From Syntrophaceae bacterium UBA4778 (lineage in GTDB: Bacteria; Desulfobacterota; Syntrophia; Syntrophales; UBA4778), in contig DHHG01000240.1 in the NCBI GenBank assembly GCA_002403175.1, positions 1-14,869 of the forward strand: DNA of 14,869 bases. Direction: 5' to 3'. Every line of letters begins with the position of its first letter. The first letter of the stretch is position 1. Below the pieces are notes generated by a model. It was given only the letters and a program-made list of their open reading frames with translations. It was not told where the DNA came from and ran no database searches. This document shows, piece after piece, positions 1-5,256 of this stretch. Made by a program: the position numbers and the translations under genes.

Positions 1-759
1 ATAAAGATCATCGCGAAACCTGATGGCCAGCGGCGCCCACCTCAGGACGCCGTCGCTATCCGGGAAGGCATTGAAATATCCCGAACCTTGAGCTGCGTCG
101 GAGATGGTAGATATGTTCGGTACAACGGCATAGGCGGCAATGAGGCGCGATGTATCAGGCTTACTCCTGTATTGAACGGCCGGATACTTGGAAACAGAAA
201 TTTTCTCGGCTGCCTGACGTATATCTTCTTCCGTCAGGTGAGGGGCGTTTTCTTTCACGGTATGAAAAAAATATCCCAGGGTGATATTGTCACTTTTTTT
301 AATTGCCTCCGCGAGGGTGGAATCCATATCGGCTTTTCTGCTCTCGTTTTGGAGAAGCATCGATAATCTTTTCTCGGCAAGTCCGATCCGTGCCGCCTCT
401 CTGGAAAAATCAGCGAGGCTCTTTTGCCAGGCCTGGTTATCAGGTTCCGAAAAGACAACATCAAAGCCTACTGCTTTTGCGCCGTTTTGCTTCAGCGTGT
501 TTACGAGATTGGCGATGATCGCCCTGGACCAGGGCCATCTCCCCAATTCGCTTAAACTCTTCTCATCGATCGCGGCGATTACGACCTCGCCGCCGGGTTT
601 TCTATCCCCCCGTGAAGCCATCCTGAGATCGTACATTTTTAATTCCATGAACCTCAAGAATGAAAAATCCAGGAAATAGAGAAAAACGATTCCAAGGATA
701 ATAATCAAACCGATCTTGAGAGGCGATATGGAAAGGAACTTTTTGAATCGGGTATTCAT
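1..759 (-). CDS. CHASE2-domain sensor protein, N-terminal part (C-terminus off the window)
   Basis: The minus strand is open from an ATG at 759 to the window edge (253 codons, no stop), so this gene is incomplete. An AAGGAG ribosome site lies 8 bases before the ATG. Residues about 14-32 form a hydrophobic segment (LKIGLIIILGIVFLYFLDF), likely a signal anchor. The sequence after it is typical of the extracytoplasmic CHASE2 sensor domain: KMYDLRMASRG near 41-51, then VVIAAIDEKSLSELGRWPWSR and a GAKAVGFDVVFSEPD segment. Known CHASE2 proteins continue with about three membrane helices and an output domain (adenylate cyclase, histidine kinase, GGDEF or Ser/Thr kinase). That part is not visible, so output and ligand are unknown. 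The family call is firm; the function beyond membrane sensing is not. Confidence 0.85.
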   Translation of the reverse strand, partial: MNTRFKKFLSISPLKIGLIIILGIVFLYFLDFSFLRFMELKMYDLRMASRGDRKPGGEVVIAAIDEKSLSELGRWPWSRAIIANLVNTLKQNGAKAVGFDVVFSEPDNQAWQKSLADFSREAARIGLAEKRLSMLLQNESRKADMDSTLAEAIKKSDNITLGYFFHTVKENAPHLTEEDIRQAAEKISVSKYPAVQYRSKPDTSRLIAAYAVVPNISTISDAAQGSGYFNAFPDSDGVLRWAPLAIRFRDDLY

Positions 760-849
760 CTCGACATCTCCTTGGGAAGGATCGTATGGAAACCTCTCCG
801 GAATGTCAATATCCTGTATCAGAATAGCTGTTTTGAGCAGGATAAAATC

Positions 850-878
850 TTGACAAAGCAATCATTTGCATTTATAAA
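850..878 (+). promoter_or_regulatory. sigma-70 promoter of tRNA-Thr
   Basis: A perfect -35 box TTGACA (850-855), a 17-base spacer and a -10 box TATAAA (873-878) sit 14 bases before the mature tRNA 5' end. The expected start near 885 would give a short 5' leader for RNase P removal. Box quality, spacing and position all agree. Confidence 0.8.
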
Positions 879-892
879 AAACCCTCTTTCAG

Positions 893-968
893 GCCACCGT
901 AGCTCAGTTGGTAGAGCAAGCGATTCGTAATCGCTAGGTCAGGAGTTCGAATCTCCTCGGTGGCTCCA
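893..968 (+). tRNA. tRNA-Thr, anticodon CGT, with encoded CCA
   Basis: The acceptor stem GCCACCG (893-899) pairs with CGGTGGC (958-964). The D arm has GCTC/GAGC. The anticodon arm AGCGA-TTCGTAA-TCGCT presents CGT, which reads ACG (Thr). The T arm AGGAG-TTCGAAT-CTCCT carries the standard TTCGA loop. The discriminator is T965 and the 3' CCA is genomically encoded (966-968). All arms are perfectly paired. It is transcribed from its own promoter between the divergently placed CHASE2 gene and the convergent epmA gene. Confidence 0.97.
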
Positions 969-1043
969 CTTCTCCATTGGAAAATGAGATCCTGGGCCAA
1001 ATCGAAAGGGACTTTTGGCAACAGCAGAGTCCGTGAACCATCT

Positions 1044-1967
1044 TCATAATTCTTCCATTGTAAAAGCGACCACCTGATCGATCTCATCCGTGTCGCTGAA
1101 AATCATGCATAGACGGTCCACCCCCAAGGCAGCTCCTGCTGATTCGGGCATATCCTGAAGACAGCTCAGAAATTTTTCCGCATCTGGGTAAACCGTTTTC
1201 CCGCAAGCCTCGCGATAGCGCTGTTCCTGGGAAAAACGCATTCGTTGTTCTTCGGGATCCGTCAGCTCCGAAAAGGCATTTACCAGTTCCACCCCGTCGA
1301 TATATAATTCAAATCTTTCCGCGACGGTCGGATCTCTTCTGCTTTTACGGGCAAGTGCTCCAAGGGAAACAGGGTAGTCGTAAAGGAAAGCCGGTTTTAG
1401 CCTGCCCAGATTCGGTTCTATCTCAAAGGCCATGATTTCATTAAACGTGTTTTCTTTCAGTGCCTTTTCCATGGGGACCGATGTATATCGCTGGAAAGCC
1501 TCTTCGACCGATATCCTTTCCCAGGGGGGCGATAGTTGGATTTCTTTTCCGGGGAAACGGATCGTGTCGGCTCCGAATACGTTCTGGGATATGGACACCA
1601 GAAGATCCTCGCACTCGCGCATCAACTCAAAATAATCGATTCCGGATCTATACCATTCCAGCATCGTGAATTCCGGAAGATGCCTGTTTCCGCGTTCCGC
1701 GTTGCGGAAGCACTTACAGATCTGGAATATTCTGGGATAACCTGCGGCGAGCAATCGTTTCATGCATAACTCAGGCGACGTATGCAGGAACCAGCTTTCT
1801 GTCGGGATGGCATCAATGTGGGATTCAGGAGCGGGCGCAGGTATGCGGATAGGAGTGTCGATCTCCAGATAATCGCGGCCTATAAAGAAATCCCGGATCG
1901 TTTGAATGATCCGGGATCGTATTTTAAGAGTTTTAAACTTTCCCGCTAAAATTTCATTTTCTTTCAT
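1044..1967 (-). CDS. epmA: EF-P--(R)-beta-lysine/lysine ligase EpmA (PoxA/GenX, truncated LysRS paralogue)
   Basis: The 307-residue protein is a class II lysyl-tRNA synthetase catalytic core without the N-terminal anticodon-binding OB domain, the hallmark of EpmA/PoxA (about 325 aa in E. coli). Motif 1 is near DYLEIDTPI (32-40). Motif 2 is CFRNAERGNRHLPEFTMLEW (86-105). Motif 3 is GAALGVDRLCMIF (278-290). EpmA activates lysine or beta-lysine and ligates it to a conserved lysine of elongation factor P. The gene lies downstream of efp on the same strand (109 bp gap), which supports that partner. An in-frame TAA immediately precedes the ATG at 1967, so translation cannot start further upstream. 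No good Shine-Dalgarno sequence is visible, so translation may be weak. The aminomutase EpmB is not in this window. Confidence 0.93.
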   Translation of the reverse strand: MKENEILAGKFKTLKIRSRIIQTIRDFFIGRDYLEIDTPIRIPAPAPESHIDAIPTESWFLHTSPELCMKRLLAAGYPRIFQICKCFRNAERGNRHLPEFTMLEWYRSGIDYFELMRECEDLLVSISQNVFGADTIRFPGKEIQLSPPWERISVEEAFQRYTSVPMEKALKENTFNEIMAFEIEPNLGRLKPAFLYDYPVSLGALARKSRRDPTVAERFELYIDGVELVNAFSELTDPEEQRMRFSQEQRYREACGKTVYPDAEKFLSCLQDMPESAGAALGVDRLCMIFSDTDEIDQVVAFTMEEL

Positions 1968-1981
1968 TTAAATAGGTCAAT

Positions 1982-2070
1982 ACAGCCAAAGGTCGTTTCC
2001 CAGTTTCACGGCCGTTTGTGAGCGGCAATAGAAAGGCGGAAGAAACCGTGAACTGGAAACCGGCGGCTGT
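1982..2070. repeat. large imperfect inverted repeat between efp and epmA
   Basis: The left arm has ACAGCC (1982-1987) and a 17-base block (1995-2011). These pair with GGCTGT (2065-2070) and a 15-base block (2046-2060), with two single-base bulges and an internal loop. In the efp-epmA transcript this would form a long hairpin followed by a sequence that is not U-rich, so it is not a clear terminator in that direction. On the plus strand the right arm is followed by TTTTT (2070-2074). It could therefore stop transcription coming rightwards from the tRNA-Thr promoter. The arms are visible; the role is inferred. Confidence 0.55.
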
Positions 2071-2076
2071 TTTTAA

Positions 2077-2640
2077 TCAGTCTTTTACCCTGGTCAGATA
2101 TTCACCGGATCTGGTATCGACCTTTATTTTTTCACCTTCTTCGACAAAAGGCGGAACCAGGATCTTGTATCCGGTTTCGAGAATAACCGGCTTGTAATTA
2201 CCGGAAACCGAATCTCCCTTTGCCCAGGGATCTGCCTTTTCAACTCTCAGGTCAACCGTATTGGGGAGGGTTAAATCAATAGGTCTATCTTCGAACAAAA
2301 GGACTTCCACCTCGATATTGTCGATCATGAAATTTTTATTATCGCCGACTTGATCTTCCGACATATAAATCTGCTCATAGGTTTCGTTGTCCATGAAGCA
2401 GTACTGATTATCTTCCTTGTAAAGGAATTGCATCTTCTTGGATTGCAGATCTGCCTGTTCAAAGGTGTCTACTTCCCGGAAGGTGCGCTCAAACTGGGAG
2501 CCGGTAATCATGTTCTTCAGTTTGCAACGGTAAAGGGACTGGCCTTTGCCCGGTTTCACAAAATTAAATTCGGTAATGACATAAGGCTCCCCGTCCATTT
2601 TTAGACGCAGCCCTTTCCTCAAGTCGCTCGCAGTATACAT
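2077..2640 (-). CDS. efp: elongation factor P
   Basis: The 187-residue protein matches EF-P along its full length (E. coli EF-P is 188 aa). It has the N-terminal KOW-like domain, the modification loop FVKPGKGQ (27-34), two OB domains and the conserved C-terminus IKVDTRSGEYLTRVK. EF-P enters the ribosomal E site and relieves stalling at consecutive prolines. The modified lysine of E. coli EF-P (K34) corresponds to K32 here. That fits the lysylation route by the EpmA encoded just downstream. A good AGGAG sits 7 bases before the ATG at 2640. The gene diverges from the aromatic operon leader. Confidence 0.97.
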   Translation of the reverse strand: MYTASDLRKGLRLKMDGEPYVITEFNFVKPGKGQSLYRCKLKNMITGSQFERTFREVDTFEQADLQSKKMQFLYKEDNQYCFMDNETYEQIYMSEDQVGDNKNFMIDNIEVEVLLFEDRPIDLTLPNTVDLRVEKADPWAKGDSVSGNYKPVILETGYKILVPPFVEEGEKIKVDTRSGEYLTRVKD

Positions 2641-2875
2641 ATGGTTCTCCTGTTCAATTTCTGCAGGCCGATTCTGTCTTATCTCATTGGGGCAAGGAGG
2701 ATAAAAAGTTTCCTGAACAGCCTACCGGATATTCGATTCCTTTCAGATGAAGGCATGGATCATTTAAGAAAGCGAATTTATTTGCATTCTGTAACATAAA
2801 TCAAATGATCTTGAAACAAGAAAATTCTCTTTTTCTACTTCTATGCAAAATCAAAAATAAAATCTATCTTTTCTC
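2641..2875. other. divergent intergenic region between efp and the aro leader
   Basis: No gene is supported in this AT-rich stretch. A weak promoter candidate for efp reads leftwards: TTGATT (complement of 2799-2804) and TAAATT (complement of 2775-2780) with an 18-base spacer. An 8-base inverted repeat, GATCATTT (2758-2765) and AAATGATC (2803-2810), flanks that promoter and could be an operator or chance. Nothing else stood out. Confidence 0.3.
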
Positions 2876-2904
2876 TTGACAAAGCAGGCAGAATCATGAT
2901 CTTT
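2876..2904 (+). promoter_or_regulatory. promoter candidate for the aromatic operon leader
   Basis: A perfect -35 TTGACA (2876-2881) lies at the right distance upstream of the leader peptide. At a 17-base spacing the -10 is only ATCTTT (2899-2904), a weak match, so an activator or a slightly different -10 is possible. The 12-mer CTTGACAAAGCA around the -35 (2875-2886) is identical to that of the tRNA-Thr promoter (849-860). Transcription would start near 2911, placing about 28 bases before the leader ATG. Confidence 0.5.
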
Positions 2905-2938
2905 AGAAAGACATATCGTGAGAGGAATTATTTTAATC

Positions 2939-3008
2939 ATGGACAGACCAATAAGCTTTAATTTCTGGTTTAGCTTTTATTATTATTTTTACGCACCGGT
3001 CTGCCCAT
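2939..3008 (+). promoter_or_regulatory. attenuator 1:2 protector hairpin
   Basis: ATGGACAGACC (2939-2949, covering the leader start codon) pairs with GGTCTGCCCAT (2998-3008): ten pairs with one A-C mismatch. The aromatic codons lie in the loop. When the leader is not being translated this would hide the region-2 strand and leave region 3 free to form the terminator. It is the analogue of the 1:2 hairpin of trp and phe attenuators. The pairing is seen in the sequence; the role is inferred. Confidence 0.6.
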
Positions 3009-3025
3009 CGGTTAGGAGGACTTAG
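2939..3025 (+). CDS. aromatic leader peptide of the aro operon attenuator (28 aa, Phe/Tyr/Trp-rich)
   Basis: A short ORF starts at ATG 2939 and stops at TAG 3023-3025. Residues 7-18 read FNFWFSFYYYFY: five Phe, four Tyr and one Trp in twelve codons, nearly all TTT or TAT. This composition is the signature of a ribosome-mediated attenuator leader such as E. coli pheL or trpL, here apparently tuned to all three chorismate-derived amino acids. AGAGGA (2921-2926) is a plausible but somewhat distant ribosome site. An in-frame GTG at 2918 is a less likely start. The last codons include tandem AGG AGG (3014-3019). The ORF precedes the terminator hairpins and aroF, and its codons lie just before the antiterminator arm. 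The peptide itself probably has no function after release. Confidence 0.88.
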   Translation: MDRPISFNFWFSFYYYFYAPVCPSVRRT

Positions 3026-3060
3026 GGAAAGGTAATAAAAACTAAGCCATGGGTAGACGG
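2996..3060 (+). promoter_or_regulatory. attenuator 2:3 antiterminator hairpin
   Basis: Bases 2996-3015 pair with 3042-3060, giving 18 pairs (one G-U) with only three single-base bulges (2999, 3009, 3046) and a 26-base loop. The 3' strand contains the left arm of terminator T1 (3044-3052), so the two structures exclude each other. Region 2 begins four bases after the last Tyr codon. A ribosome stalled on the earlier aromatic codons would mask region 1 (2939-2949) and leave most of region 2 free. A ribosome that reaches the TAG at 3023 would cover its 3' half. This is the expected geometry for derepression under aromatic amino acid starvation. Confidence 0.75.
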
Positions 3061-3087
3061 AGCGCTAACCATGGCTTTTTTGTTTTT
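3044..3087 (+). terminator. attenuator terminator T1 (3:4 hairpin plus U-run)
   Basis: AAGCCATGG (3044-3052) pairs perfectly with CCATGGCTT (3069-3077). After one mismatch the stem gains three more pairs (3054-3056 with 3065-3067), leaving an 8-base loop. It is followed by a T6-G-T5 tract (3076-3087). This is a strong intrinsic terminator located between the leader peptide and aroF, where it can only act conditionally because the operon must be expressed. Confidence 0.88.
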
Positions 3088-3098
3088 AAGGGCCATGG
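3069..3098 (+). promoter_or_regulatory. possible second antiterminator (right arm of T1 with left arm of T2)
   Basis: Bases 3069-3079 can pair with 3088-3098: nine Watson-Crick pairs plus two G-U, with an 8-base loop that consumes most of the T1 U-run. It is exclusive with both T1 and T2. When region 2 captures region 3, the freed right arm of T1 could form this hairpin and so disarm T2. The pairing is visible; the use is inference. Confidence 0.5.
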
Positions 3099-3122
3099 CG
3101 AATCGAAACCATGGCCCTTTTT
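3088..3122 (+). terminator. tandem hairpin T2 just before the aroF ribosome site
   Basis: AAGGGCCATGG (3088-3098) pairs perfectly with CCATGGCCCTT (3109-3119), 11 pairs with a 10-base loop, followed by a short T-run ending at 3122. The aroF Shine-Dalgarno GGAGG starts at 3127. It may act as a back-up terminator or limit ribosome access to aroF. The U-run is short, so termination strength is uncertain. Confidence 0.6.
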
Positions 3123-3136
3123 GCATGGAGGCTAAA

Positions 3137-4162
3137 ATGATTATTGTTATGAAGAGGAATGCGACCCAGGAACAGATTGATCATGTTATTGAATGGATTG
3201 AATCCGTAGGATACAAACCCCATCCTTCCTTTGGCGTTGAGAGGACGATTATCGGCGCTTTGGGGGATGATAGAGGGAAGGCGCAGTTGAAAGCCGCCGA
3301 GCACTTGCCGGGGGTCGAGAAAACGGTTCCAATTTTGAAACCGTACAAACTCGCCGGTCGCGAAGTCACAGCAGGAAACACGGTTATCCGTGTGGGCGAT
3401 GTCGAAATTGGAAGCGGTCAGTTCATAATCATGGCGGGTCCCTGCTCGATTGAGAGTGAGGAACAGCTGATGGAATGTGCCTATATCGCCAAAAAAGGAG
3501 GAGCGCACATACTGAGAGCCGGTGCTTTCAAGCCCAGAACCTCCCCCTATAGCTTTCAGGGAATGGAAGAGGAAGGGCTGAAACTGCTCAAAAAGGCGGG
3601 CGAAAGTTCCGGGATTCCGGTTGTCACCGAGGTCCTCAATACGATCGATGTCGACCTGGTGGAGGAATATGCCGATATTCTTCAGATTGGCGCCAGGAAT
3701 GTTCAGAATTTCGCGCTTCTGAAGAAAGTAGGGCAGGCCAGAAAGCCTGTAGTTCTTAAACGCGGCATGATGACCACGATCGAGGAGCTGCTCATGTCCG
3801 CCGAATACATCCTTTCTTCGGGCAATCCGAATGTCATTCTGTGCGAAAGGGGAATCCGGACTTTCGAAACGCTTACACGAAACACCCTCGATATCAGCGC
3901 CGTTCCCGTCCTCAAAGAGTTGACGCACCTGCCCGTGATTGTCGATCCGAGCCATGCAGCGGGAAACTGGAAATATGTTCTGCCCCTTTCCCGGGCGGCC
4001 GTCGCGGTCGGAGCGGACGGACTCATGATCGAAGTTCATCCCGATCCGGAAAGAGCCTTTTCAGATGGCGCGCAATCGCTGAAACCCGAAAAATTCTATC
4101 GATTGGCCGATGAAGTGCGTATTCTCGAGAAGACGATGAGATCGGAAATCGAGGTGGAATAA
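3137..4162 (+). CDS. aroF: 3-deoxy-7-phosphoheptulonate (DAHP) synthase, class I-beta with N-terminal ferredoxin-like domain
   Basis: The enzyme condenses phosphoenolpyruvate and erythrose 4-phosphate to DAHP, the first step of the shikimate pathway. The protein has 341 residues. Residues 1-70 form the ferredoxin-like regulatory domain seen in Thermotoga-type enzymes, where it binds Tyr or Phe for feedback inhibition. A TIM barrel follows with GPCSIES (101-107, metal ligand Cys103), [13 protein letters not shown] (128-140), [24 protein letters not shown] (His273), IEVHPDP (Glu299) and Asp310. ATG 3137 is the start because it has GGAGG 5 bases upstream and gives the family N-terminus ([10 protein letters not shown]). 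A longer in-frame ATG at 3071 lies inside terminator T1 and is rejected. The stop overlaps the aroB start by one base (TAATG). Confidence 0.95.
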   Translation: MIIVMKRNATQEQIDHVIEWIESVGYKPHPSFGVERTIIGALGDDRGKAQLKAAEHLPGVEKTVPILKPYKLAGREVTAGNTVIRVGDVEIGSGQFIIMAGPCSIESEEQLMECAYIAKKGGAHILRAGAFKPRTSPYSFQGMEEEGLKLLKKAGESSGIPVVTEVLNTIDVDLVEEYADILQIGARNVQNFALLKKVGQARKPVVLKRGMMTTIEELLMSAEYILSSGNPNVILCERGIRTFETLTRNTLDISAVPVLKELTHLPVIVDPSHAAGNWKYVLPLSRAAVAVGADGLMIEVHPDPERAFSDGAQSLKPEKFYRLADEVRILEKTMRSEIEVE

Positions 4163-5256
4163 TGAAAAAAATAAAGGTCCACCTGGATAAGAAGCTGACC
4201 AATTCTTATGATATCTGTATCGGAAGCGATATTTTGGATCGCGCTGCGCTGATCATGTTAAAGAATAACTGGGCCTTCCGGTATGTCGTGCTGACGGATG
4301 AAAATGTTTCCGCTTTGCATGGAGAACGGGTTCTTGGCGGTCTGCAACGATCCGGACTGAAAGCGGATTTGATCACCTTCCCCGCGGGAGAGGCCTCAAA
4401 GACGATTGACACGGCTTTGCAAATTGTACGAAAATTCCTTGAACTCGGCATCGACCGCAAGTGCGGATTGATCGCCCTTGGAGGAGGCGTGGTTGGAGAC
4501 ATTGCTGGATTCGTCGCGTCTATTTACATGAGATCGATTCCCTATGTTCAGATGCCGACCACATTGCTGGCCATGGTGGATTCCTCTATCGGCGGGAAAA
4601 CAGGAATTGATTTCGGCCCGGGTAAAAATTTGCTGGGGACCTTCTATCAGCCGAAGGCAGTATTTATCGATATGGATTTTCTGAAAACGCTTCCTGATCG
4701 GGAATTTCGGATAGGACTTTCGGAAATCATCAAATACGGGATCATTGACGATTCGGAACTCTTTTCTCAACTGGAGAAAGAGGTAGCCTTGTTTGCGAAT
4801 CGGAATCCTGATCTGTTTGAGCGTTTTATTTCGAAATCGGGTCGCATTAAAAAGGGGATTGTCGAGATCGATGAGAATGAACACGGTTTGAGACGTATCC
4901 TGAATTTCGGACATACCCTCGGGCATGCAATCGAAGCGGAATCGCAGTACCAGATTTCCCATGGGGATGCTGTTGCTATTGGAATGGTAGGGGCAGCCAT
5001 GATTTCTGAAAAATTGAAATACCTGTCGGCATCAGAACGAAGCAGGATACAGTCTCTTATTCAATTAACCGGATTGCCTTCGCATCTGCCGGATGGCATC
5101 AGCCCTGAAGGGGTTTTGTCCAGAATGAAAATGGACAAGAAGAAGGAGGGGGATAAGGTCCATTTTGTCTTGATCAAAAGAATCGGGATACCGTTTGTCA
5201 ATGGAAGTGTTCCCGATACTTTGATTCGTGAAACTTTGGAGGGCCTGAGAGCATGA
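4162..5256 (+). CDS. aroB: 3-dehydroquinate synthase
   Basis: This enzyme converts DAHP to 3-dehydroquinate using bound NAD+ and a divalent metal (step 2). At 364 residues it has family length. Visible signatures are the nucleotide loop GGGVVGD (107-113), the stretch MPTTLLAMVDSSIGGKTGID (131-150), KNLLGTFYQP, and the metal ligands Glu188 (SEIIKYG), His251 (FGHTLGH) and His267 (SHGDA). A GAGGTGG ribosome site overlaps the end of aroF, so translation is coupled. Its own stop overlaps the pheA start (ATGA). Confidence 0.97.
   Translation: MKKIKVHLDKKLTNSYDICIGSDILDRAALIMLKNNWAFRYVVLTDENVSALHGERVLGGLQRSGLKADLITFPAGEASKTIDTALQIVRKFLELGIDRKCGLIALGGGVVGDIAGFVASIYMRSIPYVQMPTTLLAMVDSSIGGKTGIDFGPGKNLLGTFYQPKAVFIDMDFLKTLPDREFRIGLSEIIKYGIIDDSELFSQLEKEVALFANRNPDLFERFISKSGRIKKGIVEIDENEHGLRRILNFGHTLGHAIEAESQYQISHGDAVAIGMVGAAMISEKLKYLSASERSRIQSLIQLTGLPSHLPDGISPEGVLSRMKMDKKKEGDKVHFVLIKRIGIPFVNGSVPDTLIRETLEGLRA

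Noticed and set aside
281..679. Plus-strand 132-codon ORF
   Set aside because: It is antisense to the CHASE2 gene, whose translation is strongly family-like; the ORF has no ribosome site or recognisable motif.
872..1087. Minus-strand 71-codon ORF across the tRNA
   Set aside because: It is the antisense translation of tRNA-Thr (the EIRTPDLAITNRLLYQLSYGG pattern is a familiar artefact of tRNA complements) and overlaps the true epmA end.
1044..1967. Lysyl-tRNA synthetase
   Set aside because: The protein is only the catalytic core and lacks the anticodon-binding domain; adjacency to efp points to EpmA.
2939..3136. T-box, riboswitch or trp-type protein-binding leader
   Set aside because: No specifier loop or T-box TGGNACCGCG-like sequence and no known riboswitch core was seen; the aromatic ORF with alternative hairpins explains the region.
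3086..4039. Long minus-strand ORF (317 codons) opposite aroF
   Set aside because: It mirrors conserved aroF codons and its translation has no recognisable domain; it also runs through the attenuator hairpins.
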